A stretch of DNA of 64,000 nucleotides. Source: Stagnihabitans tardus. Lineage in GTDB: Bacteria; Pseudomonadota; Alphaproteobacteria; Rhodobacterales; Rhodobacteraceae. Below the pieces are notes generated by a model that ran no database searches, had not been told where the DNA came from, and was given only the letters and a program-made list of their open reading frames with translations. The DNA is taken from positions 124,001 to 188,000 of the forward strand of contig NZ_JAABNR010000009.1 of assembly GCF_009925085.1 (NCBI RefSeq), read 5' to 3'. This document shows positions 15,970 to 24,852 of the stretch, piece by piece (position 1 is the first letter of the stretch; each line of letters opens with the position of its first letter). Both the position numbers and the translations under genes were made by a program.

Positions 15970-18900
15970 ATGGCGAACAAGACGTCCCTGCAACTCCTGC
16001 CCTATCTGGCGCCCTCCCAGGCCCAGAAGCATGTGACCTATAACGCGGCCATCCAGCTTCTGGATGTGCTGGTCCAGACCTCGGCCGAGAGCCGTTTCCT
16101 GACCTCTCCGCCCGTGGCCCCGGTCGCGGGGGACAGCTATATCGTGGGCGCGGGCGCCAGCGGGGATTGGACGGGAGAGGACAATTCCGTCGCCGTCTAC
16201 AACGGTTCCTTCTGGGACTTCTACGAGCCCAAGACCGGCTGGCGCGTCTGGGTTCAGGGCGAGGGCGCCGAGGCGGTCTATGACGGCACCGACTGGACGA
16301 CCTCGGCCGACCGGCCCGAGCGCGTCGCGCGGCTGGGCATCGCCGCCGACAGCGATGACACCAACCGCCTGGCCCTGTCGTCCGACGCCAGCCTCTTCAA
16401 CAACGCGGGCACCGGCCACCAGCTGAAGATCAACAAGGCGGGCTCGGCCAACACCGCCTCGATCCTCTTCCAGACCGGCTTCTCGGGCCGGGCCGAGATG
16501 GGGACCGTGGGCAATGACGACTTCGTCCTGAAAGTCTCGCCCGATGGCACGACCTTCCTGAACGGCATCACGATCGAGGCCGCGACCGGGCGCCTGGTCG
16601 CGGCGCGGGGGATCAAGGTCTCCCCGGTCGCAGGCGACCCCTCCGCGCCCGAGAACGGCGACATCTGGTACAATTCGACCACCGGCAAGCTGCGCATCCG
16701 CCAGGGTGGCACCACGGTGGACCTGGTCGACCTGGCCCTGGGCTCGGAGCAGCTGGTGAACAAGGGCCTGCCCAATGGTTATGCGGGGCTCGATTCCGCG
16801 GGCCGCGTGCCTGCCACGCAGCTGCCCTCTTACGTCGATGACGTGCTGGAGTTCACCAATTTCGCCGCCTTCCCCGACTCGGGCGAGCTTGGCAAGATCT
16901 ATGTCGCGCTCGACACCAACAAGACCTGGCGCTGGTCGGGTTCGGCCTATGTCGAGATCTCGCCCGGGCCCGGCAATACCGACCAGCTGACCGAGGGTTC
17001 GACCAACCTTTACTTCACCGCGCCCCGGACGCTGGGCACCGCGCTGACCGGCTTTGTCGCGGCGGGCAGCCGGACGGCCATCACCGCCTCCGATACCGTG
17101 CTGACGGCGCTGCAGAAGACGCAGAAATACCATGCCGACCTTTCGGCCGTGGCCTTTGGCGGCAGCTTTGCCGATCTGACGGCCAAGCCCACGACCATCG
17201 CGGGCTATGGAATCACCGATGCGGTGGATCTGGGCTCGACGCAGACGATCAGCGGGACCAAGACCTTTTCCGGCACGGTGACCTTCTCCGGCCCCCTGAC
17301 CTCGGTGGACAGCAACTTTACCGTCCGCGACAATGCCGATGCCAACAAGAAGGCGCGGTTCGAGCTTTCCGGCGTGACCACCGGGACGACCCGTGTCCTG
17401 ACCGTGCCGGATCTCGACGGCGAGCTGGTCCTGTCCGAGGAGGATTTCCCGACCCGCGCCGCCTTCGTTGCCTGGGCCCCGGGCAAGACTCCCTCGATTG
17501 GCCGCGTCATCACGGCAGAGGGCTATCGCTATCGCTATATCGGCAGCGGCACGGCGATTTCGGACCTGCCGGGCTGGGTGCCCGATGGCACGGCCACGGC
17601 GGTGCATTTCGGCGCCGACCTGACCGGCGTGGTCTCGGCCATCCCCGATGTCTCGGCCCTGATCGACTATGTCCAGGCCCAGGGCGGCGGCATCGCCAAG
17701 CTTCCGGCGGGCACCTATCACTGGCCGGGGTCCTTGCAGAAAGAGGGCCTGACCAACGTCATCCTTGAAGGCGAGGGCAACCGCACGCGCCTGGTGCGCC
17801 AGGGCAACCAGACGGCGGCGGCGCTGCGGTTTTACGCGGGCACCAACAACCGCATCCGCTCGATGCTTCTGGAATGCGGCGGCTATTCGGGGCGCGGCTT
17901 CGTCATCCAGGACCGCTTCACCGGGATCGAGGATGTCGAGTGCAACAACTGCCCCGACCGTCCCTTCGGCATGCAGGGCGGCGGCGACACGTCCTGGGGG
18001 ATCGACAGCGAGGGCCGCACCTCGGATGACGGCGCCTTCACCACGGCGACCTTCTTCCCCATGGGCTGCTGGCTGGAGGAATGCCGGGTGACCCGCGCGG
18101 GCAACACCGCCTTCAGCCAGAAGCAGATGCACCATTCCCGCATCACGCGCTGCGTCTGCCAGAATGTCTTCTCTGAGGGCATCACGATCGACAAATGCGA
18201 CTGGTCGGTGGTGACGGGCAACACGCTTCTGGACGTGTCCAAGGTCAGCGTGACGGAGTTCCCCGACCTGGACGCCGGGAGCGGCTTCCTGACGGCGGGC
18301 GGCGGCGGGGTCGGCGGCGTGGGGATCGACGGGGCGACCGGCTCGCGCTTTGCCAAGAACACGATCATCGGCGTGAACACCGATATCACGGTGCGCAACA
18401 ACCGGATCAAGGCGGCGATCAACCTGGTCAACAACATCCAGGCCTCGAACGGGATCCAGATCGAGGGCAACTATTTCTCGGATGCCAAGGCCGGGATCTG
18501 GCTGAAGGGGACGGTGTCGGGCGCGTCGGACAACAACTATCGCCATGTGATCACGGACAATGTCTTCGACACGATGGGGACGGGGCCGGGGACCTCGACC
18601 GCCCAGTTCGGAGCGATCTGGATCGACGCGGGCTGCACCGACAACGTGATCTCGGGCAACACCCAGATCGGAGGCGCGACCCTGATCACCGGAGGAGTCT
18701 CGACCAATGTCATCGACGCGACGGCCGCGGCGGTGCCCTGGCTGACGCCGCCCGCTGGGGAATATGTCTTGACCACGATCGGCGCGGGCGCAGCCGCCAC
18801 GACCTCGGCCGGAGCGGCGGGGCGCATTGAACTCTTCCCCTTTGCGCCGCGCACCGATCACTTCGCCACGGGCCTTGCGATCAACGTGACCACCGGCGTG

Positions 18901-19260
18901 GCCGCCGCGCTTGCGAAGTTCGTGATCTATGACAGCGACCAGTTCAGCCGCCCGGGCTCTCTCGTCTACGAATCCGGCGACATGAACCTGGCGACCACCG
19001 GGGTCAAGACCGTGACGATCTCGCTGACCTTCCGGCAGAACCGGACCTACTGGATCGGCGCCCGCCATCCCTCGACCGCGACGATCTCGGTCTGGAACAT
19101 CAATGCGACCCCCGACCTGAACGGGGGAGCGCCGGTCGCCTCCGCCCGCAAGACCCCGCGGCGGACCCTGGCCTATGCCACGCCCGCAACCACGACCTGG
19201 GGCTGGAACAGCGGCGAGATCTCGAACGGCCTGCCCCCGGCGATCTGGCTGAAAGTCTGA
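15970..19260 (+). CDS. DUF2793 / beta-helix tail-spike-like protein
   Basis: Large 1096-residue protein. Residues 1 to about 110 (LLPYLAPSQAQKHVTYNAAIQLLDVLVQ, then GDSYIVGAGASGDW) match DUF2793, found in Rhodobacterales prophage and gene-transfer-agent fibre or spike proteins. Next come segments typical of phage tail fibres: a GTGHQLKINKAG block, an ISGTKTFSGTVTFSG collar repeat near 425-440 and a YGITDAVDL motif. Residues of roughly 560-900 look like a right-handed pectate-lyase-type beta-helix (PDVSALIDYVQAQGGGIAKLPAGTYHW and N-rich coils). A C-terminal jelly-roll-like domain follows. No other virion gene lies nearby. It is probably a receptor-binding spike supplied in trans or a cell-surface protein. 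Confidence 0.72.
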   Translation: MANKTSLQLLPYLAPSQAQKHVTYNAAIQLLDVLVQTSAESRFLTSPPVAPVAGDSYIVGAGASGDWTGEDNSVAVYNGSFWDFYEPKTGWRVWVQGEGAEAVYDGTDWTTSADRPERVARLGIAADSDDTNRLALSSDASLFNNAGTGHQLKINKAGSANTASILFQTGFSGRAEMGTVGNDDFVLKVSPDGTTFLNGITIEAATGRLVAARGIKVSPVAGDPSAPENGDIWYNSTTGKLRIRQGGTTVDLVDLALGSEQLVNKGLPNGYAGLDSAGRVPATQLPSYVDDVLEFTNFAAFPDSGELGKIYVALDTNKTWRWSGSAYVEISPGPGNTDQLTEGSTNLYFTAPRTLGTALTGFVAAGSRTAITASDTVLTALQKTQKYHADLSAVAFGGSFADLTAKPTTIAGYGITDAVDLGSTQTISGTKTFSGTVTFSGPLTSVDSNFTVRDNADANKKARFELSGVTTGTTRVLTVPDLDGELVLSEEDFPTRAAFVAWAPGKTPSIGRVITAEGYRYRYIGSGTAISDLPGWVPDGTATAVHFGADLTGVVSAIPDVSALIDYVQAQGGGIAKLPAGTYHWPGSLQKEGLTNVILEGEGNRTRLVRQGNQTAAALRFYAGTNNRIRSMLLECGGYSGRGFVIQDRFTGIEDVECNNCPDRPFGMQGGGDTSWGIDSEGRTSDDGAFTTATFFPMGCWLEECRVTRAGNTAFSQKQMHHSRITRCVCQNVFSEGITIDKCDWSVVTGNTLLDVSKVSVTEFPDLDAGSGFLTAGGGGVGGVGIDGATGSRFAKNTIIGVNTDITVRNNRIKAAINLVNNIQASNGIQIEGNYFSDAKAGIWLKGTVSGASDNNYRHVITDNVFDTMGTGPGTSTAQFGAIWIDAGCTDNVISGNTQIGGATLITGGVSTNVIDATAAAVPWLTPPAGEYVLTTIGAGAAATTSAGAAGRIELFPFAPRTDHFATGLAINVTTGVAAALAKFVIYDSDQFSRPGSLVYESGDMNLATTGVKTVTISLTFRQNRTYWIGARHPSTATISVWNINATPDLNGGAPVASARKTPRRTLAYATPATTTWGWNSGEISNGLPPAIWLKV

Positions 19261-19264
19261 AAGG

Positions 19265-19297
19265 AAAGACCCGGCACCGCGAGGCGCCGGGTCTTTT
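19265..19297. terminator. Bidirectional terminator between spike gene and rpmB
   Basis: AAAGACCCGGC and GCCGGGTCTTT pair perfectly over 11 bases around a 10-base loop and are followed by T-rich sequence on both strands. It lies directly after the spike gene and 23 bases beyond the end of the convergent rpmB. Confidence 0.85.
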
Positions 19298-19319
19298 CAT
19301 TTCGTCACAAGCCCTTGGC

Positions 19320-19607
19320 TCAGGCAGCGGCCTTGGCCTTCAGGATGTCCTTCTTGATCGCCAGGGCGTCCGACGACAGCTCGTCGTCCTTGGCCTTCAG
19401 GAGGAAGGCATCCAGACCGCCCCGGTGATCGACCGACCGCAGCGCGGCGGCGGTGATGCGCAGCTGGAAGCTGCGGCCCAGGATGTCCGAAATCAGCGTG
19501 ATCTCGTTCAGGTTGGGCAAGAACCGACGACGGGTCTTGTTGTTGGCGTGGCTGATCTTGTTGCCAGACATCGGGCCTTTGCCCGAGAGTTCGCAGACGC
19601 GCGACAT
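19320..19607 (-). CDS. rpmB: 50S ribosomal protein L28
   Basis: Ribosomal large-subunit protein of 95 residues. [29 protein letters not shown] is the standard L28 N-terminus, followed by [21 protein letters not shown]. The CxxC zinc pair found in some L28 proteins is absent, with only one Cys. It is transcribed alone towards the strong terminator at 19265-19297. Confidence 0.97.
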   Translation of the reverse strand: MSRVCELSGKGPMSGNKISHANNKTRRRFLPNLNEITLISDILGRSFQLRITAAALRSVDHRGGLDAFLLKAKDDELSSDALAIKKDILKAKAAA

Positions 19608-19679
19608 CGTGGTGTTCCTTCGTGTGTCAAGACGAGAACACCGCCCACAAGGCGGCGTCCGAATTCGATTGACGTCGCT

Positions 19680-20696
19680 TTAGGTGGAATCGCCCGGAAG
19701 GTCAAGCGGGGAACGGGCCCCGCGTGGCGAACCCGGGGCGATCTCTTGCAGAAGCGCGCGCGCGGCCTCCTCCGCCCCGCGCCCCTGGGCCACTTCGGCC
19801 CCCAGGGCCTCCATCCGCGCCCGGATCCTGGGCTCGGTCAGCACCGCCAGAAGCCCCTGGCGCAGCTCCTCTTCGAACCAGTGCCGCGCCTGGTCCGCCC
19901 TTGTCCGCGCCCAATGTCCCTGGGTCCGTCGCCAGTCGACCAGCCCCCGGATCGCCTCCCAGGCCTCCGCCAGCCCCCGCCCCTCGGCCGCCGAGACCGC
20001 CAGGGCCAGAGGCCCGCCCTCCGGGTCCTGGGGCCGGTGCCGCATCAGCCGCAGGGCGCCCTTGTAATCGGCCAGGGTCCGCTCCGCCTGGGCCCGCAAG
20101 GCGCCATCGGCCTTGTTGACCAGGATCACATCCGCCATCTCCATGATGCCGCGCTTGACGCCCTGCAGCTCATCCCCCCCCGCAGGCGCCAAAAGCAGGA
20201 CGAAAACGTCACAAAGCGCCGCCACCACGGTTTCCGACTGGCCCACCCCCACCGTCTCGATCAGCACCACGTCAAAGCCCGCCGCCTCGCAAAGCGCCAC
20301 CGCCTCCCGCGTGCGCCGCGCCACGCCGCCCAGCTCCGACCGGCTGGGAGAGGGCCGGATAAAGGCGCGCGGATCGCGGGAAAGCCGCTCCATCCGCGTC
20401 TTGTCCCCCAGGATCGAGCCCCCGGTCCGCGCCGAGGACGGGTCCACCGCCAGGACCGCGACCTTCAGCCCCTCTCCGGTCAGCATCAGCCCAAAGGCCT
20501 CGATGAAGGAGGATTTCCCCACACCGGGCGTCCCCGTCAGCCCGATCCGCAGCGCCTGGCGCCGGGGCAGGGCGGACATCAGCTCCAGCGCCTCGGCCCG
20601 GTGATCGGGCCTTTGGCTCTCGACCAGGGTGATGGCACGGGCGAGCGCCCGGCGGTCGCCTTGAGAAAGGGCTTCAGAGAGTTGGGCGATATCCAT
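19680..20696 (-). CDS. meaB: Methylmalonyl-CoA mutase-associated GTPase MeaB/ArgK
   Basis: G3E-family P-loop GTPase, 338 residues, that protects and reloads adenosylcobalamin on methylmalonyl-CoA (or ethylmalonyl-CoA) mutase. The Walker A is LTGTPGVGKSSF near residue 55. VDPSSARTGGSILGDKTRM is the MeaB switch signature, ETVGVGQSE the G3 region and LVNKADG the GTP-specificity NKxD motif. Start 20696 (MDIAQLSEAL) gives the usual length. No mutase gene is in the window. Upstream lies the 459-base spacer with tandem hairpins. Confidence 0.93.
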   Translation of the reverse strand: MDIAQLSEALSQGDRRALARAITLVESQRPDHRAEALELMSALPRRQALRIGLTGTPGVGKSSFIEAFGLMLTGEGLKVAVLAVDPSSARTGGSILGDKTRMERLSRDPRAFIRPSPSRSELGGVARRTREAVALCEAAGFDVVLIETVGVGQSETVVAALCDVFVLLLAPAGGDELQGVKRGIMEMADVILVNKADGALRAQAERTLADYKGALRLMRHRPQDPEGGPLALAVSAAEGRGLAEAWEAIRGLVDWRRTQGHWARTRADQARHWFEEELRQGLLAVLTEPRIRARMEALGAEVAQGRGAEEAARALLQEIAPGSPRGARSPLDLPGDST

Positions 20697-20747
20697 GCGC
20701 CCTTTGTGGCAAAAGCCGGGGCAGGGGGGAAGGGGGCAGGGCGTCGC

Positions 20748-20775
20748 GGGTCCCGGGGTGTACCCCGGGCTACGC
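20748..20775. repeat. Palindromic element GCGTAGCCCGGGGT family, copy 2
   Basis: The reverse complement reads GCGTAGCCCGGGGTA, then CACCCCGGGACCC. It is the inverted-orientation partner of the copies at 7851-7879 and 29511-29540, here upstream of meaB. Confidence 0.55.
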
Positions 20776-20850
20776 GGCGGCGAGAGAGCGAGGACCCTGC
20801 GGAGGTCGCGCTGGTGGGGGGCTTGGCGCGCGCGCCGGGCAGGGATCTCC

Positions 20851-20990
20851 CGCACCCAGGACAAGAAGCGGGGGTTTCACACCCCCGCACCCAAGACAAG
20901 AAGCGGGGGTTTCACACCCCCGCACCCAGGACAAGAAGCGGGGGTTTCACACCCCCGCACCCAGGACAAGAAGCGGGGGTTTCACACCCC
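20851..20990. repeat. Four tandem 35-bp repeats, each a hairpin
   Basis: Units start at 20851, 20886, 20921 and 20956 and are identical except for one base (CCCAGG/CCCAAG in unit 2). Each unit contains the perfect stem GCGGGGGT, TTCAC, ACCCCCGC. The array runs directly into copy B of the stop-linked element at 20995. On the minus strand the element precedes the hairpins, exactly as in copies A, C and D, but here the hairpin has been amplified fourfold. Confidence 0.9.
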
Positions 20991-20994
20991 CGCA

Positions 20995-21028
20995 CCCCCG
21001 TGGGATATTTGAGCCAATGTGAAAGGGG
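20995..21028 (-). repeat. Stop-linked intergenic element, orphan copy B
   Basis: The plus strand reads CCCCCGTGGG, ATATTTGAGCC, AATGTGAAAGGGG. In the other full copies this element begins at the stop of a gene, and here no minus-strand gene ends to its right. Instead the restriction-modification operon begins 128 bases away. This may mark the left edge of an insertion. Confidence 0.6.
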
Positions 21029-21063
21029 AAGGGCGCGGGTTCGGGCCGCAGCGCTGGGTCGGG

Positions 21064-21079
21064 TGCGTGATCTCACGCA
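21064..21079. promoter_or_regulatory. Palindrome upstream of the restriction gene
   Basis: TGCGTGA, TC, TCACGCA is a perfect 7-base inverted repeat with a central GATC-containing core. A second perfect repeat, GCCTCA, CGC, TGAGGC, lies at 21104-21118. Both precede the restriction endonuclease start at 21156 and could bind a regulator of the restriction-modification operon. Confidence 0.45.
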
Positions 21080-21103
21080 TCTTGGTGTCTGGCTTTTGCG
21101 CTT

Positions 21104-21118
21104 GCCTCACGCTGAGGC
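21104..21118. promoter_or_regulatory. Second palindrome upstream of the restriction gene
   Basis: GCCTCA, CGC, TGAGGC is a perfect 6-base inverted repeat with a 3-base spacer, 38 bases upstream of the predicted endonuclease start. It could be an operator or a leader hairpin that limits endonuclease expression. Confidence 0.4.
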
Positions 21119-21155
21119 GCTACATAAGCTTTGAGTCACCCTTGGGACCCACAAT

Positions 21156-21749
21156 ATGTTGCAGAAACGACTGCCCCCCTTCGTCGCAGAGAACTACGAA
21201 TGCCACGAGTGGAAACATGCCAGCGCCATCCTTTCGCAGGATTTTCCGCAAGAATGGGCCGATATCATGGCTGTCCTGACAGCTTTGCGGCTGAAGAAGT
21301 CATGGATCGCGGTGGGCGGCGGCAACAAGTCGAAGCTGGCCGGGTTCTTTGACGCCTTTCTGGGGGCCCGAGGATGGCAGGAGAAGCAGTTCCAGACCGC
21401 CATCATTGTCGATGACCAACGGGTGGATTCTCCGACCCACAAGATCGATTGCTATCGGAACGGGGTCGCGCTTGAAATCGAGTGGAACAACAAGGATCCC
21501 TTCTTTGACCGGGATCTGAACAACTTCCGCCTCTTGTTTGACCTGCGTGCCGTCAGCGTCGGGGTGATCGTGACGCGCGCCGACGAGCTGCAAGATATTT
21601 TTAACCATCTTGGACGAGGATCGTCCTATGGTATGTCGACGACCCATATGTCAAAGCTCCTGCCTCGGATCGAAGGTGGCGGCGGTGCTGGCTGTCCACT
21701 GTTGGTCTTCGGGATACGGAAATCGCTTTATGAAGAGGACGACGCATGA
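21156..21749 (+). CDS. BglII/BstYI-family type II restriction endonuclease
   Basis: Predicted DNA endonuclease of 197 residues. The region HKIDCYRNGVALEIEWNNKD places D98, E107 and E109 with the spacing of the BglII catalytic residues (Asp84, Glu93, Gln95, from memory). The last acidic residue replaces Gln. Downstream, DRDLNNFRLLFDL, VGVIVTR and STTHMSKLLPRIEGGGGAGCPLLVFGI are the conserved family core. It overlaps the following MT-A70 methyltransferase by four bases (ATGA), giving a complete two-gene system. Codon and base composition are visibly more A/T-rich than in neighbours, which suggests horizontal transfer. No clear Shine-Dalgarno precedes ATG 21156, so the start is uncertain. Confidence 0.8.
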   Translation: MLQKRLPPFVAENYECHEWKHASAILSQDFPQEWADIMAVLTALRLKKSWIAVGGGNKSKLAGFFDAFLGARGWQEKQFQTAIIVDDQRVDSPTHKIDCYRNGVALEIEWNNKDPFFDRDLNNFRLLFDLRAVSVGVIVTRADELQDIFNHLGRGSSYGMSTTHMSKLLPRIEGGGGAGCPLLVFGIRKSLYEEDDA

Positions 21750-22411
21750 CCACGGCTGCTGACGATCTTCGGGCCAAAGTGGCGGGGCGGAAGTTCCGGA
21801 CGATTCTGGCGGATCCGCCGTGGCAGTTCGAAAACCGGACGGGCAAGATGGCGCCCGAGCACAAGCGTCTGTCGCGGTATCCGACGATGACGCTGGAGGA
21901 GGTCTGCGGGCTTCCGGTGCGCGAGGTCGCAGCCGATACGGCGCATCTTTACCTTTGGGTGCCGAACGCGCTTTTGCCGGATGGTCTGCGTGTCATGCAG
22001 GACTGGGGTTTTTCTTATAAAAGCAACATCATCTGGTACAAGATCCGCAAGGATGGCGGACCCGATCGGCGCGGCGTCGGATTCTATTTCCGCAATGTGA
22101 CCGAGGTTTTGCTGTTCGGGGTGCGCGGCAAGAATGCACGCACCTTGGCGCCGGGGCGCAGTCAGGAAAACATCATCTCGTCGCAAAAGCGCGAACACAG
22201 CCGCAAGCCGGATGAGCAATATGGTCTGATCGAAAGATGCAGCCCCGAAGACCGGCTGGAGCTTTTTGCGCGCGGTCCAAGGGCCGGGTGGGAGGTCTGG
22301 GGCAATCAGGCGGACGAATACACGCCCACCTGGAACACCTATGCGAACCATTCACAGGCGGGACGGACGCCTGACGAGGTAGTCGTTCCCGGGGCGGTCG
22401 CTGCGTCCTGA
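21746..22411 (+). CDS. MT-A70-family DNA adenine methyltransferase
   Basis: N6-adenine methyltransferase of 221 residues. The catalytic DPPW motif is at residues 23-26 within RTILADPPWQFENR. HLYLWVPNALLPDGLRVMQDWGFSYKSNIIWYK and EVLLFGVRG are characteristic MT-A70 blocks. It overlaps the endonuclease gene by four bases and presumably protects the same recognition sequence. BglII/BstYI relatives cut GATC-centred hexamers, so a site such as RGATCY or AGATCT is plausible but not shown. A regulatory MT-A70 protein unrelated to restriction is unlikely given the coupling. Confidence 0.85.
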   Translation: MTTAADDLRAKVAGRKFRTILADPPWQFENRTGKMAPEHKRLSRYPTMTLEEVCGLPVREVAADTAHLYLWVPNALLPDGLRVMQDWGFSYKSNIIWYKIRKDGGPDRRGVGFYFRNVTEVLLFGVRGKNARTLAPGRSQENIISSQKREHSRKPDEQYGLIERCSPEDRLELFARGPRAGWEVWGNQADEYTPTWNTYANHSQAGRTPDEVVVPGAVAAS

Positions 22412-22609
22412 GCCTTTGCGGCCCTCCGGGGGATTGGGCCTTCGCCATGGGGCAGGGCTTTGGTGATGTTTGCCGCCCTCACCCATCCATTCCCTAACAA
22501 CTCCTTAACCCGCCCGACCAAGCCCTTGTTGTCGCTAAGTTATCCCCCCTTTGCACGCGTGCAAAGCCCCCACCTTTCCCGCCCCGCTCTCTTCCGGTAT
22601 AAGCCGGGC

Positions 22610-23992
22610 ATGTCCCAGAACCCGCCCAATCTCCGCCCCGACCTCGCGCCCCGTGCGCTGATCACCGATGCCCCCCGCCCGGGCCAGCCGACCATCGGCA
22701 TGGTCTCCTTGGGCTGCCCCAAGGCCCTGGTGGACTCAGAACGCATCCTGACCAGGCTCCGGGCCGAGGGCTACGCGATCTCGCCCGACTACCAGGGGGC
22801 CGAGGCGGTCATCGTCAACACCTGCGGCTTCCTGGACTCGGCCAAGGCCGAGAGCCTGGCCGCCATCGGCGAGGCCCTGCAGAACAACGGCAAGGTCATC
22901 GTCACGGGCTGCCTCGGGGCCGAGCCGGAGTATATCACCGGCGCCCATCCCAAGGTCCTGGCCGTGACCGGGCCTCACCAGTATGAGCAGGTCCTGGACG
23001 CCGTCCACAAAGCGGTTCCCCCCGCGCCCGATCCTTTCATCGACCTTCTCCCCGCCACCGGCGTGACCCTGACGCCGCGCCATTACAGCTACCTCAAGAT
23101 CTCCGAGGGCTGTAACCACAAATGCAAGTTCTGCATCATCCCCGACATGCGCGGCCGCCTGGTCAGCCGCCCCGCCCATGCCGTCCTGCGCGAGGCCGAG
23201 AAGCTGGTCGAAGCCGGGGTGCGGGAGCTTTTGGTGATCTCCCAGGACACTTCCGCCTATGGGGTGGATATCAAGCATGGCCTGTCCCCCTGGAAGGGTG
23301 CCGAGGTCCGGGCCCATATCACCGACCTCGCCCGCGAGATGGGGGCGCTCGGTGCCTGGGTGCGGCTCCACTACGTCTACCCCTACCCCCATGTCCGCGA
23401 CCTGGTGCCCCTGATGGCCGAGGGCCTGATCCTGCCCTATCTCGACATCCCCTTCCAGCACGCCCACCCAGATGTGCTTCGCCGCATGGCGCGGCCTGCG
23501 GCGGCGGCCAAGACCCTGGACGAGATCGCCGCCTGGCGGAGGGATTGCCCCGATATCATCCTGCGGTCGACCTTCATCGTGGGCTATCCGGGAGAGACCG
23601 AGGCGGAGTTCCAGACCCTGCTCGACTGGCTCGACGAGGCGCAACTCGACCGCGTCGGCGCCTTCCAATATGAAAACGTGGCAGGCGCGCGGTCGAATGA
23701 CCTCCCCGACCATGTGCCCGACGAGGTCAAGCAAGACCGCTACGACCGCTTCATGGAGAAGGCGCAAGCCATCTCGGAGGCCAAGCTGGCGGCCAAGGTG
23801 GGGACCACGATCCAGGTCATCGTGGATGAGGTGGACGAGGACGGCGCCACATGCCGGACGAAGGCGGATGCGCCCGAGATCGACGGGAATTTGTTCATCG
23901 ACGAGGGCTTCGAGGCGCTGAAGCCGGGGGATATCGTGACGGTCGAGGTGGACGAGGCCGGGGAGTATGATCTGTGGGGAAAATTGGTCTGA
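22610..23992 (+). CDS. rimO: Ribosomal protein S12 methylthiotransferase RimO
   Basis: Radical-SAM enzyme of 460 residues that methylthiolates Asp of ribosomal protein S12. The N-terminal methylthiotransferase domain has Cys36, Cys72 and Cys101 for one iron-sulfur cluster. Cys168, Cys172 and Cys175 (CNHKCKFC) bind the SAM cluster, and a C-terminal TRAM domain follows. Start 22610 is preferred to 22460, since the extra 50 residues lack family similarity. The 3' end overlaps the next gene by 19 bases. Confidence 0.95.
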   Translation: MSQNPPNLRPDLAPRALITDAPRPGQPTIGMVSLGCPKALVDSERILTRLRAEGYAISPDYQGAEAVIVNTCGFLDSAKAESLAAIGEALQNNGKVIVTGCLGAEPEYITGAHPKVLAVTGPHQYEQVLDAVHKAVPPAPDPFIDLLPATGVTLTPRHYSYLKISEGCNHKCKFCIIPDMRGRLVSRPAHAVLREAEKLVEAGVRELLVISQDTSAYGVDIKHGLSPWKGAEVRAHITDLAREMGALGAWVRLHYVYPYPHVRDLVPLMAEGLILPYLDIPFQHAHPDVLRRMARPAAAAKTLDEIAAWRRDCPDIILRSTFIVGYPGETEAEFQTLLDWLDEAQLDRVGAFQYENVAGARSNDLPDHVPDEVKQDRYDRFMEKAQAISEAKLAAKVGTTIQVIVDEVDEDGATCRTKADAPEIDGNLFIDEGFEALKPGDIVTVEVDEAGEYDLWGKLV

Positions 23993-24813
23993 TCGCAGCG
24001 GGGCTGGCCCTTTGGCCAGCCCTTGCCTTCGCAGAGGACACCAGCGCCGTCTTGCAACGCATGGACCGCGTCATTGCGACCCTGCCTTGTGTGGCCTCCG
24101 TCGAAATGGTCGAGACGGCCCTTGATGTGCGCGATTGCCACGGCAATCAGCTTCGCTTCATGCCCAACAACCTCAAGGTCGATCTCGATGCGGCCGAGGG
24201 CGAAGCAGAGAAGGACCGGATCACACGGGACTTCTTGGAAAAAGGCCTGGCTGCGATGGCGGGCATCACCATGCCGGCCCTGGATCAGCTGGAGGCCAGC
24301 CTGGTCCCGGTGCTACGCCCGGCCGGGTATTTCACGGCGGCCGGAGATGGCCCGGACCGGATGGTCTTTCAGCCCTTCATGGCGGGGCTCGACCTGGGCT
24401 ATGCGCTGGACAAGCCCGGCAGCCTGGCCTTCCTGTCGCAATCCATGGCCGATGAGCTGGGGCTTGGCCTGCCCGAGGTGGACGCACTGGCCCGCAAAAA
24501 CCTGGCCGCACGACTGCCCGAAGTGATCTGGGAGGTGGCGCAAGAAGACCCCTGGATCGGCTGGGCCTATCTGGATGAGACGCTGGAAGGCAGCCTGCTA
24601 ACCGTACCCGAGGCTTTCACCGATCTGGCGAAGGCCCGGGGCGACCTGGTGATCATGCATCCCGAAAAGGGCATTCTTCTGGTCATGGCCCGGGAGGATG
24701 CGCCTTTGGAACAATTGCGCGCCCTTGCATTGGAAAAGTTCAAGTCCTCGGGACATGGCATCACGCCCGAACTCTTCCTTTGGCACGCGGGCGCCATCCT
24801 TCCGCTTCCCTGA
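23974..24813 (+). CDS. Exported protein of unknown function
   Basis: Protein of 279 residues beginning at a GTG (23974) inside the end of rimO. Residues 1-21 ([21 protein letters not shown]) form a clear Sec signal peptide with an AFA cleavage site, so it is periplasmic or outer-membrane associated. The mature part is acidic with few Cys residues. It contains [27 protein letters not shown] and a C-terminal [18 protein letters not shown], which faintly recall the DUF1444/YtpQ group, but I do not claim membership. Translational coupling to rimO is likely from the 19-base overlap. Confidence 0.65.
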   Translation: MGKIGLIAAGLALWPALAFAEDTSAVLQRMDRVIATLPCVASVEMVETALDVRDCHGNQLRFMPNNLKVDLDAAEGEAEKDRITRDFLEKGLAAMAGITMPALDQLEASLVPVLRPAGYFTAAGDGPDRMVFQPFMAGLDLGYALDKPGSLAFLSQSMADELGLGLPEVDALARKNLAARLPEVIWEVAQEDPWIGWAYLDETLEGSLLTVPEAFTDLAKARGDLVIMHPEKGILLVMAREDAPLEQLRALALEKFKSSGHGITPELFLWHAGAILPLP

Positions 24814-24833
24814 GCCACCCCCTCTCCGCCGCG

Positions 24834-24852
24834 CCCCGGGCTTGACCCGGGG
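24834..24852. repeat. Palindrome CCCCGGG-CTTGA-CCCGGGG, copy 2
   Basis: Perfect 7-base stem around CTTGA, located 21 bases after the exported-protein stop. The same 19 bases recur at 25671-25689, followed each time by CCTCG, and form part of the long inverted repeat at 5373-5463. It is a dispersed REP-like hairpin and probably a terminator. Confidence 0.7.

Noticed and set aside
15943-19068. A minus-strand open frame of 1041 codons opposite the spike gene
   Set aside because: It is a GC-rich shadow of the plus-strand gene with low-complexity Arg/Gly/Asp composition and no domain-like motifs.
20851-20990. CRISPR-like array
   Set aside because: Repeats are directly contiguous with no unique spacers, and no cas genes are present.
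20695-21012. A plus-strand frame encoding repeated RSGGFTPPHPGQEAGVSH-like peptides
   Set aside because: It is translation of the 35-bp hairpin repeats. There is no start signal or domain, so the DNA repeat is the real feature.
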